Source: an uncultured Clostridia bacterium (GTDB taxonomy: Bacteria; Bacillota; Clostridia; TANB77; CAG-465). From it: a stretch of 64,000 nucleotides of DNA. Position 1 is the first letter of the stretch. Each line of letters begins with the position of its first letter. The stretch spans positions 427,976 to 491,975 of the forward strand of contig CALWOC010000001.1 in assembly GCA_944383015.1 (NCBI GenBank). The letters are read 5' to 3'. Positions 27,702 through 37,930 of this stretch are shown in pieces. A program made the translations under genes and the position numbers. The notes under the pieces were generated by a model. That model saw only the letters and a list, made by a program, of their open reading frames with translations. It made no database searches and was not told where the DNA came from.

Positions 27702-28462
27702 ATATTGAAAAATTCAAGTGAATTTCGGTATACAATTTTTGATAATTCATCTACATCCATATGTTTATATTCTGCTAATTTCTCTAAAATAATTGGTAAA
27801 TTTTTAGATGTATTAATAGTACCTCTTAGTGGTACAGGAGGCAAATATGGAGCATCAGTTTCAATAACAATTTGACTTGCTGGTAGCATATCCATATACT
27901 TTTGAAATGATTTAGCTCTATTATATGTTATATTTCCACCAAATGCAACAGTATAATTATTTTCTATTACAAGCCTCACTAAGTCTTCAGTTGGTGAAAA
28001 GCAATGTAGTAAAGTTCCATACTTTGCTGGATGCTCTTTTAATATTAAATATGTATCTAGTGAAGCATCTCTACTATGAACAACTATAGGTAATTTTAAC
28101 TTGTTTGCAAGTTCTATTTGCTCTATAAATAATTTTTTCTGTTCTTCTTTATTATCCTTTACCCAATAATAATCTAGTCCAATTTCCCCAATAGCAACAA
28201 TCTTACCATTATTAAAATTTTTATATAGCTCTTCTATCTCATCTACAGTACATTTTCCTACATCACTTGGATGTATTCCAATAACAGCATAACATTCTTT
28301 ATATTCATTAGAAAGCTCAACTGCACACCTTGAGCTTTCTAAATTATATCCAATATTATTTATATACTTTACTCCTACGCTCATACAATCATTTAATGTC
28401 TTTTCTACTATTCCATTAAATTTCTCATCGTTGTAATGAGCATGCGTATCATAATATATCAT
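27692..28462 (-). CDS. tatD: TatD-family metal-dependent DNase
   Basis: The 256-residue protein has the TatD metal ligands: DTHAHYND at the N terminus, GEIGLDYYW, VVHSRDA, LLHCFSP and ETDAPYL. TatD enzymes are 3'-5' DNA nucleases implicated in repair and D-amino-acyl processing. It begins eight bases after walK and is likely part of the walR-walK-tatD transcript. Length is normal. Confidence 0.92.
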   Translation of the reverse strand: MIYYDTHAHYNDEKFNGIVEKTLNDCMSVGVKYINNIGYNLESSRCAVELSNEYKECYAVIGIHPSDVGKCTVDEIEELYKNFNNGKIVAIGEIGLDYYWVKDNKEEQKKLFIEQIELANKLKLPIVVHSRDASLDTYLILKEHPAKYGTLLHCFSPTEDLVRLVIENNYTVAFGGNITYNRAKSFQKYMDMLPASQIVIETDAPYLPPVPLRGTINTSKNLPIILEKLAEYKHMDVDELSKIVYRNSLEFFNIKE

Positions 28463-28470
28463 ATTATCTC

Positions 28471-29853
28471 CTATTCTTTTGTAGTAGGGAATGTTAATGT
28501 AACTTCAGTTCCCTCATTTAATTTACTCTCTATATTTATAGTACCGTTATTCCCATCTACCATTTCTTTAACAATAGAAAGTCCTAAACCAGTTCCTCCC
28601 ATTTTTCTTGATCTAGTTTTATCTACTCTATAAAACCTCTCAAATATTCTGTCTAAATCTTTTTGTGGTATACCAATACCATTATCTATTACTTTAATAT
28701 ATACTCTATTATCTATTGGGCCTGCATATATTCTAATAAGTCCCCCTTCTGGAGTATATTTTATACTATTAGTTAATATATTTATAACTATCTGTTCAAT
28801 TGAATCTTTGTCTGCGTAAAGTGTTGGTGTATTTTCTGCACATATTAGCTCTAATTTATGTTTCTTTTCTTCACACTCAAATCTAACTTTTTCACAAACT
28901 TTTTTCAATATTTCAACAGTATTTAAAGTTGCTTTGTTCCAATTCATTCTATTATAGTCCATTTTAGATAATTGAAGTAAATCTGAAACAAGCCTACTCA
29001 TTCTATTAGCTTCTTGATTAATAACTTTAGAAAATTTAATTATCTCTTGATAAGTAAGATCACCATTCATTATAGTCTCTGAATATCCACGAATAGATGT
29101 AAGAGGTGTCTTTAGTTCATGAGATACATTTGCAACAAACTCTTTTCTTACATTGTCCGTTTTAACACTATCTGTAATATTTCTAACAATCATTATTATT
29201 CCCATTGGATTTAATTCATCACTAAAAAATGGTGCAAATACAATACTAAGAGCAAGCTCTCCTATTTGCGTTTTAACTTCCACACTCTGATAATTAGGAA
29301 GATACATTATTTTACTAAAATCCACATTCAATTTTAGCTTTTCACAAATGCTATCAAAAGTCTCATCTTCACTTGTAATATTAAGCATTCTCATTGCAGA
29401 TTTATTCATATGGACAATTTCTTTAGTAGTTGAAAAAGCCATTACTCCATCTGCCATATGCTCTAATATTATTTCTGTTTTACTTTGCTGACTATTCAAA
29501 TCAAATGTATTTTTTTTTATAACTTTTAGCATCGAAATATAATCTTGCATTAATTCATGATACTCTGGAAAATCATTAGTGTCTTTAATTCTACTAACAT
29601 CTGGTAATTTTCCTTCACTTACCATCTTCATTCCCTTTTCAATTTTTTTTAAAGGAAATACTATTTTATTAGAGATAATAACAGAAAAAATATATGCTAT
29701 AAGAACAAAGACTAATAATACTATAAAATTATTTAAATTAAAAAAATTATGTGTATCAATAATAGAACCAGATAAAATTATGGTAGTTATATATACTATA
29801 ACTACCATAATTATACTCATAGCTCTAATAATCTTTTTCATAGAAAACTTCAT
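28471..29853 (-). CDS. walK: Sensor histidine kinase, WalK/PhoR type
   Basis: The 460-residue protein has two N-terminal TM segments (about 9-29 and 38-60) with almost no external loop, then a HAMP-like linker, a PAS domain (about 122-225), the HisKA box FVANVSHELKTPLTSIRGY with the phosphorylated His, and HATPase motifs NILTNSIKYTPEGG, DNGIGIP and GGTGLGLSIV. It pairs with the upstream response regulator. The missing external sensor loop differs from Bacillus WalK and is closer to short WalK/VicK forms such as those of streptococci. WalH/WalI genes are not present. WalK versus PhoR is inferred, not proven. Confidence 0.85.
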   Translation of the reverse strand: MKFSMKKIIRAMSIIMVVIVYITTIILSGSIIDTHNFFNLNNFIVLLVFVLIAYIFSVIISNKIVFPLKKIEKGMKMVSEGKLPDVSRIKDTNDFPEYHELMQDYISMLKVIKKNTFDLNSQQSKTEIILEHMADGVMAFSTTKEIVHMNKSAMRMLNITSEDETFDSICEKLKLNVDFSKIMYLPNYQSVEVKTQIGELALSIVFAPFFSDELNPMGIIMIVRNITDSVKTDNVRKEFVANVSHELKTPLTSIRGYSETIMNGDLTYQEIIKFSKVINQEANRMSRLVSDLLQLSKMDYNRMNWNKATLNTVEILKKVCEKVRFECEEKKHKLELICAENTPTLYADKDSIEQIVINILTNSIKYTPEGGLIRIYAGPIDNRVYIKVIDNGIGIPQKDLDRIFERFYRVDKTRSRKMGGTGLGLSIVKEMVDGNNGTINIESKLNEGTEVTLTFPTTKE

Positions 29854-29872
29854 CTTTTACTCTCTTTCTATA

Positions 29873-30574
29873 TTATAATGAAACGTAATATCCCATTCCT
29901 CTTTTTGTTTGTACATATTGTGGTTCTGCAGAATTTTTTTCAATCTTTTCTCTTAGTCTTCTTACTGTAACATCAACAGTTCTAGCATCACCATAAAAAT
30001 CATAGCCCCATACTCCTCTAAGTATTTGCTCTCTTGTAAATACTTGATTTGGATTAGTTGCTAGTAGCTTTAACAACTCAAATTCTTTTATTGTTAAATC
30101 AATTGTTTTTCCACTAACAATTGCAATATATCTTTCAGGATCTATTATCATATCCTTAACTTTTATCTTATTTTTTGATGAGTTTTTATCTTCTTCAGCT
30201 TCAGGTAATGTATGTTTTCTTAAGTTGGCTTTTACTCTTGCGATTACTTCTCTTATACTAAATGGTTTTGTCATATAATCATCTGCACCAAGCTCAAGAC
30301 CAATAATTTTGTCAACAACTTCCTCTTTAGCTGTTAGCATTATAATAGGGCAAACTAGGCTTTTTCTTAATTTTTTACATACTGTGAAACCGTCAATTTT
30401 AGGTATCATAAGATCTAATAAGATTAAGTCTGGATTAACTGATAAAGCAATTTTTATTGCCTCTTCACCATCATATGCAACTGTTGTAGTAAATCCTTCT
30501 TTTTCTAAATTAAATTTTAAGATATCCACTATTGCTTTTTCATCATCTACTATTAAGATTTTCTTATCATTCAT
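29873..30574 (-). CDS. walR: OmpR/PhoB-family response regulator, WalR type
   Basis: The 233-residue protein has a receiver domain (ILIVDDEKAI, phospho-Asp in LLDLMIPKIDG, TAKEE, and the MTKPF Lys) and a winged-helix C-terminal domain ending in VDVTVRRLREKIE and KRGMGYYV. It controls genes for cell-wall metabolism in the Firmicute WalR family, or phosphate genes if PhoP-like. ATG at 30574 is chosen with GAGGTG seven bases upstream. It precedes walK by 19 bases. Confidence 0.88.
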   Translation of the reverse strand: MNDKKILIVDDEKAIVDILKFNLEKEGFTTTVAYDGEEAIKIALSVNPDLILLDLMIPKIDGFTVCKKLRKSLVCPIIMLTAKEEVVDKIIGLELGADDYMTKPFSIREVIARVKANLRKHTLPEAEEDKNSSKNKIKVKDMIIDPERYIAIVSGKTIDLTIKEFELLKLLATNPNQVFTREQILRGVWGYDFYGDARTVDVTVRRLREKIEKNSAEPQYVQTKRGMGYYVSL

Positions 30575-30666
30575 ATATATACACCTCATTAACTCTTATC
30601 AAACTGTAATAATTATATCACGTAAAAAAAAATATTGCTACTATTTATTGAAATTTTTCTGTAATT

Positions 30667-31482
30667 TTATTGTAATTTATAATCAACTTCAATTTTATCA
30701 TTTGCTAATATTTGCTTAGTCCTAACTATAAAATCATTATTTTTACTAGTTAAAACAATTGTTATTTTTTTCGTACCTTGAACATACTTTTTATTTCCTT
30801 TAATCTTATTTATATAATTTTTTAAATTATTAGATATTCCTCTCGCCCCATCAATAACCTTAATATCTAAATTAGGATTTATCTTATTTATAACATTATA
30901 AAAATTATCCCTAAAAATTGGAAAATGTGTACACCCTAAAACGATATGACTAAATTCGCTCATATTAAATTGTGATAATATAGATTCAATATAGTTATTA
31001 ATTTCATTTTTCATATTATTACAATTAATATTTTCGGCAAATGTGACAAGTTCATCAGCTGCTAGTAGTTCCACATTATCTTTTATATTTAATTTATCTA
31101 TAAGATTTAAAAGTTTTTCTCTTCTTACTGTTATACTTGTTGCTAAAACAAGTATTTTCTTACTCATATTAGAATCAGCGGCAACTTTTACTGCTGGTTC
31201 TGTACCTATAAACACAATATCATTATAATTTTCTCTAAACTCATTTATACAAAGACTCGTTGCTGTATTGCAAGCAATAACTATTGGATTACATCCAATT
31301 TTAATTAAATATTCAATATTATCATATATAACTTTTTTTACAAATTCTTCATCTTTTATACCATATGGAGTATTTTTAGTATCTGCCAAATAATATATTT
31401 CTTCACTAAGACCTTCGTTTTCTAAAGCTTCTTTTAATACTGTAAGTCCTCCTAGACCCGAATCAAAAAATCCTATTTTCAT
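30667..31482 (-). CDS. murI: Glutamate racemase
   Basis: The 271-residue protein has the two catalytic Cys motifs VIACNTATSLC and VLGCTHFPIF, plus the N-terminal GFFDSGLGGLTVLKEA. It converts L-glutamate to D-glutamate for peptidoglycan. It follows recR by 32 bases on the same strand. Normal length. Confidence 0.94.
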   Translation of the reverse strand: MKIGFFDSGLGGLTVLKEALENEGLSEEIYYLADTKNTPYGIKDEEFVKKVIYDNIEYLIKIGCNPIVIACNTATSLCINEFRENYNDIVFIGTEPAVKVAADSNMSKKILVLATSITVRREKLLNLIDKLNIKDNVELLAADELVTFAENINCNNMKNEINNYIESILSQFNMSEFSHIVLGCTHFPIFRDNFYNVINKINPNLDIKVIDGARGISNNLKNYINKIKGNKKYVQGTKKITIVLTSKNNDFIVRTKQILANDKIEVDYKLQ

Positions 31483-31514
31483 AATTTCTGTCTCCCAAAA
31501 ATAAAGATCACATT

Positions 31515-32108
31515 CTACATTTCTCTTCTTCCCTCTAATGCTTTTATTAATGTAATTTCATCAGTATATTCTAAGTCTCCTCCAACAGGAATTCCATGTG
31601 CAATTCTTGTAACCGTTATTCCAAGTGGTTTAATTAACCTAGAAATATACATTGCAGTTGCCTCTCCTTCTACTGTTGGATTTGTTGCAAGAATTACTTC
31701 TTTAATTTTATCATCTGACAATCTTTGAAGAAGCTCTTTTATTTTTATATCTCCAGCTGAAATATTATTCATTGGTGAAATAGAACCATGTAAAACATGA
31801 TATAGTCCTCTATATTCGTGTGTTTTCTCCATTGCGACGACATCTTTTACATTTTCTACTACACAAATAATAGAATCATCTCTCTTTTTATCTGAACAAA
31901 TATCACAAGGATCCTTTTCTGTTAAATTAAAACATACAGAACAAAATTTTACATTTTGTTTTGCTTCAATAAGCGTTTTTGACATTTCTTCTGCTACTTG
32001 AACTGGAGACTCCAATATATAAAATGCCAAACGTACAGCACTTTTATGTCCTATTCCTGGTAGTCTCTCAAACTGATTTATTAGCTTATTAACTGTATCT
32101 GAATACAT
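31515..32108 (-). CDS. recR: Recombination mediator RecR
   Basis: The 197-residue protein has an N-terminal helix-hairpin-helix ([16 protein letters not shown]), the C4 zinc finger [16 protein letters not shown], and a Toprim domain ([16 protein letters not shown]). RecR works with RecO/RecF to load RecA on gaps. It sits in the conserved dnaX-ybaB-recR order. Eight bases separate it from ybaB. Confidence 0.95.
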   Translation of the reverse strand: MYSDTVNKLINQFERLPGIGHKSAVRLAFYILESPVQVAEEMSKTLIEAKQNVKFCSVCFNLTEKDPCDICSDKKRDDSIICVVENVKDVVAMEKTHEYRGLYHVLHGSISPMNNISAGDIKIKELLQRLSDDKIKEVILATNPTVEGEATAMYISRLIKPLGITVTRIAHGIPVGGDLEYTDEITLIKALEGRREM

Positions 32109-32116
32109 ATCCTCAC

Positions 32117-32452
32117 CTAAAATAGTCCAGGAATATTAAAAGATCCCATCTCTTGCTCCATCATTGAGTCTGCCTTTTTTAAAGCTTCATTTACAGCTGT
32201 TAATACTAAATCTTGTAGCATCTCCACATCATCTGGATCTACAACATCTTTTTTAATAATAATTTCTTTAATTACTTTATCTCCTGTAGCTTTTACTACA
32301 ACCGCGCCACCGCCTGCTGAAGTTTCAATTTCTTTTGCAGCTACTGCCTCTTGTTTTTTTTGCATATCTGCTTGCATCTTTTGTGCTTGTTTTAATAAAT
32401 TTTGCATATTTCCCATGCCACCGCCAGGAAATCCACCATATTTGTTTCCCAT
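32117..32452 (-). CDS. ybaB: YbaB/EbfC nucleoid-associated protein
   Basis: The 111-residue protein has the YbaB profile: a Gly-rich N terminus ([20 protein letters not shown]), a coiled region, and [18 protein letters not shown]. It binds DNA as a dimer. Its position between dnaX and recR is conserved across Firmicutes. RBS AAAGGATG precedes the ATG. Confidence 0.93.
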   Translation of the reverse strand: MGNKYGGFPGGGMGNMQNLLKQAQKMQADMQKKQEAVAAKEIETSAGGGAVVVKATGDKVIKEIIIKKDVVDPDDVEMLQDLVLTAVNEALKKADSMMEQEMGSFNIPGLF

Positions 32453-32508
32453 TTTATATCCATCCTTTCACAAAAACTATTATAATATAATTTAAACTGT
32501 TTTTCAAG

Positions 32509-34053
32509 TTAATCTAAATTAGTATATTCAATATTATTGTCCTTCAACACCTTTTCAATTTTTGAAATAGAATCCCCTTTTTCATTCTTTAACTCTAATA
32601 ATATATTTTTATTTACATTATACTTTTCGTAAAGAATTTGTGCCATAACTTCAGCATTTTCATCCAAGGTTAATAGTTTATATCCAAAAGAGTTAGTAGT
32701 TATTATTCTAACAACATCATCTATATAAATCTTAGCTCCAGCAAGTGCAGAATAAAGCCTTATTTTTCCTTTATCTATAACAGCTTTTTTCAATTCTTCA
32801 GTATTTGGAAATTCAGTTAAATTTTCCTCTTTAACTTCCTCTTCCAAATTAGATTTTGCTGTTACATTTACTTTTGTATTTGATTTTTTTTCTGTTTTAT
32901 CATCTGATATAATCGATTTATTATTTTTAATATATTCTTTAAGCTCTTTTACTTCTCTTTCTAAATTTTCTATTTTCTTCTGATATATTTCATCTACTTG
33001 AGTACTATTATTTGAACTTATACTATGCACTTTCTCTTGCTTAAAATTACAAAGCTGTACAAGGCATGCTTTAAGAACAATTTCTTTTCTAGTTGTAGAT
33101 TTTAAATCATTATCTAAACTTGATAATCTATCTATAATACTTATATATCTATCTTTATTTTCATTGGTCTTAATTAATCTATTTAAAAATTCTGTTGTAA
33201 GTTCGAAAGTAAACTGTCTTAAATCTTTTCCTTTTTTTATAATTTCATCAACACATGATATCGCAGTTAATGAATCATAGTTTATAATGCTATCAATAAC
33301 TTTATTTATAATATTCTTATCTATCGCACCTACTATATTTTGAACATCTTCATACTTTAATATATCTTTTGTTTCTGATATACACCTATCTAGGATACTA
33401 AGTGCATCTCTTGCTGCTCCATCTGCAAGCTTTGCAATATATCTGCAAGCTTCATCTTCATATTTTATATTCTCACATTCTAATACATATTTAATTCTAT
33501 TATATAAATCTTCTTCTGTTAATCTATTAAAATCAAACTTAAGACATCTTGATAAAATAGTCACTGGTATTTTATGCTGTTCAGTTGTAGCTAAAATAAA
33601 TACTACATTTTCAGGTGGTTCTTCAAGAGTTTTAAGTAAAGCATTAAAAGCACTAGTTGTAAGCATATGAACTTCATCTATAATATATACTCTATATTTT
33701 ACATCGACAGTAGCATATACAACTTCTTGTCTTATTTGACGAATGTTTTCAACACTATTATTCGAAGCAGCATCCATCTCTATAACATCTGTTATATTAC
33801 CACTTAAAATTCCCTTACAAACTTCACATTCATTACAAGGCTCCCCATCCTTAGGATTAAGACAATTGATAGCTCTTGCAAACACTTTAGCTGCACTAGT
33901 TTTTCCAGTTCCTCTTGTGCCACTAAATAAATACGCATGAGAAATTTTACCATTTTTTATTTGATTTTTTAATATTTTTGTTACATTATCTTGACCTATA
34001 ATACTTGAAAATGTATCTGGTCTGTACTTTCTATATAATGCTATGTATCCCAC
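32509..34053 (-). CDS. dnaX: DNA polymerase III subunit gamma/tau
   Basis: The 514-residue protein begins with a GTG start (V/M-GYIALYRKYRPDTF) preceded by GGGAGG eight bases upstream. The longer open frame to 34128 reads into the SRP RNA gene and is not coding. It has Walker A GTRGTGKTS, a zinc module (CLNPKDGEPCNECEVC), Walker B with DEVHML, and a C-terminal domain (about 360-514) with a Lys/Glu-rich linker. It is the clamp loader ATPase. It is the first gene in the recR-ybaB-dnaX block. Confidence 0.95.
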   Translation of the reverse strand: MGYIALYRKYRPDTFSSIIGQDNVTKILKNQIKNGKISHAYLFSGTRGTGKTSAAKVFARAINCLNPKDGEPCNECEVCKGILSGNITDVIEMDAASNNSVENIRQIRQEVVYATVDVKYRVYIIDEVHMLTTSAFNALLKTLEEPPENVVFILATTEQHKIPVTILSRCLKFDFNRLTEEDLYNRIKYVLECENIKYEDEACRYIAKLADGAARDALSILDRCISETKDILKYEDVQNIVGAIDKNIINKVIDSIINYDSLTAISCVDEIIKKGKDLRQFTFELTTEFLNRLIKTNENKDRYISIIDRLSSLDNDLKSTTRKEIVLKACLVQLCNFKQEKVHSISSNNSTQVDEIYQKKIENLEREVKELKEYIKNNKSIISDDKTEKKSNTKVNVTAKSNLEEEVKEENLTEFPNTEELKKAVIDKGKIRLYSALAGAKIYIDDVVRIITTNSFGYKLLTLDENAEVMAQILYEKYNVNKNILLELKNEKGDSISKIEKVLKDNNIEYTNLD

Positions 34054-34077
34054 TTTATCCTCCCTAAAAAAGAAAAA

Positions 34078-34152
34078 CCAAGCACATAGAGTATATTGCT
34101 TATTGCTGCTTCCTTCCGGATCTGACAAGGTTCACAGTACTCTATCGCTTGG
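34078..34152 (-). ncRNA. ffs: Signal recognition particle RNA, small bacterial type
   Basis: The minus-strand RNA contains the universal SRP domain IV core (GUCAGAUCCGGAAGGAAGCAG) with the GGAA tetraloop. CCAAGC and GCUUGG close the ends at 34147-34152 and 34078-34083. T-residues follow the closing helix, which serves as terminator. Length is about 75 bases, at the short end for bacterial 4.5S-type RNA. It is located just upstream of dnaX, the common Firmicute position. Confidence 0.92.
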
Positions 34153-34161
34153 CATAGATTT

Positions 34162-34190
34162 ATTATACAATATATTCTATTTTATTTCAA
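34162..34190 (-). promoter_or_regulatory. Promoter of the SRP RNA
   Basis: Minus-strand TTGAAA (34185-34190), 17-base spacer, TATAAT (34162-34167); the predicted start near 34155 matches the RNA 5' end. Confidence 0.8.
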
Positions 34191-34209
34191 CACTTTTTTA
34201 TAATTTCTA

Positions 34210-34902
34210 TTACTCAACAATAGAAAAAATATAATTAGTTACATCTTGTCTTAATATAGACATCCCTTTAGAAAATGTTTCATCTGTTGGCATATTTAAA
34301 TTTATATTTGTTTTAACTGTTTTCCCAGTTTCATCTTTTATAACAATATCAAAAGAAATATTAAATTTTAACTGTGAAACATCTATACCAAGTGTCTCAA
34401 ATATAGTCGCATCATATTGTATTTTTTCAATATCTTCTCCTACACTTTTATCTGTAATAACATTATCGTTATCTACAAGTAATCTTATTACATATTTTCC
34501 GTCTTCTTGTTCTAAATAAATAGGAAAAGATGTAAGTTCTGGGGTAATATCATATTTATGATGATCTTTTTGAGAAATATTCATTTTACCTTTTAGTAAA
34601 GGATCAGTAACAAGCAAATTCTCTATATTGATTTCTGTCGCCTTTACATTAGACTCTATTAAAATAGAAATAGTATTAATTTGTGAAATGTCAAAAACTA
34701 TATCTGATAATTTTTCTAATTTTAAATCTTTATCTTGTACTTCTGTTAAAGTTGCACTAGACTCAACAATAACATCACTCACTCTAAAATTTCCCTGATT
34801 TACTTTTCCAGTAGTATCAAGAAGTATATTTGCTATTAATATAGTAACTATTACAGATACAACTGCAATAATAATTATTGATATACCTTTTACCTTATCC
34901 AT
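34210..34902 (-). CDS. Membrane-anchored protein of unknown function
   Basis: The 230-residue protein has an N-terminal TM (about 6-28, ISIIIIAVVSVIVTILIANI) and a strand-rich extracytoplasmic part with no Cys lipobox. No family recognised. The ATG at 34902 has GGAGG seven bases upstream; the frame opens at 34920. It follows the VirD4-like gene after a terminator, so it is a separate unit or a read-through product. Confidence 0.7.
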   Translation of the reverse strand: MDKVKGISIIIIAVVSVIVTILIANILLDTTGKVNQGNFRVSDVIVESSATLTEVQDKDLKLEKLSDIVFDISQINTISILIESNVKATEINIENLLVTDPLLKGKMNISQKDHHKYDITPELTSFPIYLEQEDGKYVIRLLVDNDNVITDKSVGEDIEKIQYDATIFETLGIDVSQLKFNISFDIVIKDETGKTVKTNINLNMPTDETFSKGMSILRQDVTNYIFSIVE

Positions 34903-34959
34903 ATATTCCTCCACACCCAAATTATACTATATACACTACAAATTTACAAGTATGAAAAA

Positions 34960-35000
34960 TGGAAAAACGACTTAAGAATTTCACTTCTTAAGTCGTTTTT
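34960..35000 (-). terminator. Terminator after the VirD4-like gene
   Basis: AAAACGACTTAAGAA pairs with TTCTTAAGTCGTTTT; minus strand ends in TTTTTCC. Confidence 0.8.
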
Positions 35001-35001
35001 A

Positions 35002-37107
35002 TTAAAAGTCTGAATTAGAACTTCCACTCGAACTTCCAAATAATTTATCAAATTTTGACTCAAGTTCTGATTGTAAGTCAAAATCATCATCATCATTTTT
35101 ATTTCCACTATCTGTAGCAATCGGATTAACATCACTATTTTCATATAAATCATTATATGAAGGTGTACCCAATCCTTCTGCCATTGGAGCTGCAGCCACT
35201 TTATCTTCTTTTTCTTTCTCATCAACCGCATAAGAATAAGCTTTCTTTTGAGTTGCACTAGAGTTATTAGACATAGAAGTGGTATCAACTTCGACATCTT
35301 TAGATCTTTGTCTTAAAATCTCCTGTGCTCTTCTTTTTCTTTCTGCTAGATATTCATGTACGTCAAAATATGAATATGGTACAGGCTCTGGAATTGGCAT
35401 TTCCTTAATACTACCAATTTTTAATGATTCTATAATCTCGCGTTTTGGATGGTATTTAAAATACCATGCTTTCTCAGCAAGAATCGGTTTTAATCCTCTT
35501 ACCATTATTATCTCTTTATTATTATCTAATCTTCTTATCTCATCAACAGTCATAAGATCTCTTGCTTGTCTTTGTGTACTAATAGATACTCCTTGTTTTT
35601 TAGCTTCATCTTTATCTTTATTAATAGACTTTTGTTGAATTTTTATTGTTGTTTGTCCTAAGCTCTTAGAAAAATACTCTGCTGTTTTTTGTGAGTTTGT
35701 ACCAAGTAATAATTGAGTATCACAGTTACCTAAAATATTTTCATAAGATTCTTTATATAGTGATTCTAATTGATCTAAAGACTGTACAATTATTGATATA
35801 CTTATACCTAAACTTCTTGTAGTAGAAAGCTTCTTTTGGAAATCTGGTATCTGACCAATATTTGCAAATTCATCAAGTAAGAAATATACTTGATTTGGAA
35901 GTCTTGAACCATAGTCATCTGCTTGTTTATATAAAATTGAAAACATCTGACTAAAAAACATTGTTGATACAAAATCATATGTACTTTCTGCTGCTGATGT
36001 AATAACATAAATTACTGATTTTCTTTTTGCTACATTTCTAAAATTTATACTATTTGATGATGTAATTCTTTGAATTGCAGGCATATCAAATACACGCATT
36101 TTAGATATAGAAGAAATAACAATACTTTGCATTGTTTTATCCGCTGCAGTCTTAAATGATTCATATTGTATTCTACCTGGATGTTCTGGTTTTAAATCAT
36201 CAATAAATAACTTTTCAAAAATTGTAGAATCAGCACCACCTTGACGAATAATATTTAAACAACTACCTATATTTTGTTGTTCAAGTGGTAAAACTGATAA
36301 AACATAATATATTGTAGCACTAATAAGCATTTTAGCAGTGTTATCCCAGAATGGATCATCTCCACCGCCACCTTCTTTATTAGCACCTGTTACAAGTATA
36401 TGTGCAAGCGTGTCAACATCTTGATCAGAGCAAATATTTGAAATAGGATTATAAAAATCACTATATGTCGGATTTACTAAGTTAAATGTTTTTACATCAT
36501 ATCCTTCTCTTTCTAAAAATTTTGATGTTTCTTTATAAAGTTCCCCTTTAGGGTCGGTAATAACATATGAGCCTAAGCACTGCATAATGTTTGGCTTAAT
36601 ATAACATGCTGTTTTACCAGAACCAGAACCACCGACTACAAGGACATTCTTATTTATACCAACTTTTTTTAAGTCTGTACCTAAATAATGCCTTCTACTT
36701 AAAATAAATCCTTCTTTTTTATTTAATATTTCTCTTCCGTTAGAGTCATGTTTAAAATCTTCTGCTCCACTACTCCATTGGCTTGAACCATTTTCCTTTC
36801 CTTCATATTCACTATGACTACCACTATTCATTTTTGCTAAAATGTATATTAAAAACACACCAACAAAAATCCATAATGTGATTTGCAAAAATAGTCCAAA
36901 ATCTGAAAACATTCCTGAAAAGAAAGATAAACTAGTTATATTCCCTATTAATGTCTCTACTACTGCAAATAGTAAAGAGTCTGCACCCGAAGCTTTAGCA
37001 TCAGTTATTGATTTAGTAAGTGCACCACCAAGTACAACAGAGGCAACTAACGCAAGCACTATAAGTATTGGTGCTTTTTGCTTAAAATCTTCGAAAAAAT
37101 CCCTCAT
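35002..37107 (-). CDS. VirD4/TraG-type conjugation coupling protein
   Basis: The 701-residue protein has two or three N-terminal TM segments (about 13-30 and 71-91), then Walker A VVGGSGSGKTACY at about 158, YVITDPKGELY, and Walker B YFLLDEFANIGQIPDF. This is the T4CP family that hands DNA or protein cargo to a type IV secretion channel. The C terminus (about 600-701) is low-complexity and Asp/Ser-rich. It is the last gene of a five-gene minus-strand cluster, with no relaxase or VirB4 nearby, in a housekeeping region. It may be a remnant or part of a chromosomally fixed T4SS-like machine. Confidence 0.9.
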   Translation of the reverse strand: MRDFFEDFKQKAPILIVLALVASVVLGGALTKSITDAKASGADSLLFAVVETLIGNITSLSFFSGMFSDFGLFLQITLWIFVGVFLIYILAKMNSGSHSEYEGKENGSSQWSSGAEDFKHDSNGREILNKKEGFILSRRHYLGTDLKKVGINKNVLVVGGSGSGKTACYIKPNIMQCLGSYVITDPKGELYKETSKFLEREGYDVKTFNLVNPTYSDFYNPISNICSDQDVDTLAHILVTGANKEGGGGDDPFWDNTAKMLISATIYYVLSVLPLEQQNIGSCLNIIRQGGADSTIFEKLFIDDLKPEHPGRIQYESFKTAADKTMQSIVISSISKMRVFDMPAIQRITSSNSINFRNVAKRKSVIYVITSAAESTYDFVSTMFFSQMFSILYKQADDYGSRLPNQVYFLLDEFANIGQIPDFQKKLSTTRSLGISISIIVQSLDQLESLYKESYENILGNCDTQLLLGTNSQKTAEYFSKSLGQTTIKIQQKSINKDKDEAKKQGVSISTQRQARDLMTVDEIRRLDNNKEIIMVRGLKPILAEKAWYFKYHPKREIIESLKIGSIKEMPIPEPVPYSYFDVHEYLAERKRRAQEILRQRSKDVEVDTTSMSNNSSATQKKAYSYAVDEKEKEDKVAAAPMAEGLGTPSYNDLYENSDVNPIATDSGNKNDDDDFDLQSELESKFDKLFGSSSGSSNSDF

Positions 37108-37135
37108 TTTTCATTTTCCTCTCTAAATATATAAA

Positions 37136-37324
37136 CTATTCTTGTTCAATTTGTTTTTCATCTTGTACTTTTTCTTTATTTACTTTTGCAATCTCTTCTG
37201 GAGTATATTGCTTAGCTCTTCCATCCTTGATTTTTACTCCATTTTTTACTAAGAATTTTGCATCTTTTGTCATTTCTCCAGTAACACCTCTTGTTTCAAG
37301 ACCTTCTAAATGTTTCTTTGCCAT
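37136..37324 (-). CDS. Small charged protein of unknown function
   Basis: The 62-residue protein is Lys/Glu-rich and starts MAKKHLEGLETRGVTGEMTK. No family recognised. GGAGG eight bases upstream supports it. It lies between the 190-aa gene and virD4-like gene, 13 and 28 bases apart, so it is in the same unit. Confidence 0.65.
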   Translation of the reverse strand: MAKKHLEGLETRGVTGEMTKDAKFLVKNGVKIKDGRAKQYTPEEIAKVNKEKVQDEKQIEQE

Positions 37325-37337
37325 TATTTATTCCTCC

Positions 37338-37910
37338 TTATACTATACTATCTTCACTTTGTTCATTTAGCAAATTTCTTGCCATATCTTCTTCACTAAT
37401 TGTAACTTCTAAAACTATATATGGTCTGTTGGGCATAATTTTACATCTACCTCTTACATTTCCATACTCATCTCTATATAACGATGGCTTTACTTCTTCT
37501 CCTGTTTGAGAATCTATAATTGAAAAGTTTCTTTTCATATCTGGCGTATATGCAACATCTTTGTATTCTATACCATCTACATTATATATTGAGCCATACG
37601 TTAATGGAACATTAGTAGCTTCTGTTCTAAAACCATCTTTATCTAATATTCCTGTACTCAAAAAAGCTTTATTATCAGATAAAGTTAGTAAAACAATATC
37701 ATCTTCATCTTCTGGATCTTCAATAAGCACATTAAATATCTTTTTTATTTGTCCTTCTTCACGAACTTCTACACTTCTTAATTTTTCAAGAGATAAAAAT
37801 GCATATCCTTGATTATATGCTTCTAAGTCTCTTTCTACTAAAAAAGCTAGTGTATTCATGCCTGGCAAGTCAACAACCTCAAATTTATTCATTTGCAATA
37901 AACTATCCAT
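37338..37910 (-). CDS. Soluble protein of unknown function in the coupling-protein cluster
   Basis: The 190-residue protein is acidic, strand-rich and has no TM or known motif (MDSLLQMNKFEVVDLPGMNT at the N terminus). I do not recognise it. AAGGGG precedes the ATG. Cotranscribed with the 62-aa and VirD4-like genes. Confidence 0.65.
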   Translation of the reverse strand: MDSLLQMNKFEVVDLPGMNTLAFLVERDLEAYNQGYAFLSLEKLRSVEVREEGQIKKIFNVLIEDPEDEDDIVLLTLSDNKAFLSTGILDKDGFRTEATNVPLTYGSIYNVDGIEYKDVAYTPDMKRNFSIIDSQTGEEVKPSLYRDEYGNVRGRCKIMPNRPYIVLEVTISEEDMARNLLNEQSEDSIV

Positions 37911-37930
37911 ATATCTTTTACACCCCTTTA

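Noticed and set aside
34054..34128. N-terminal extension of dnaX of 25 codons
   Set aside because: The extra codons read through the SRP RNA core; a GTG with a good ribosome binding site at 34053 is the real start.
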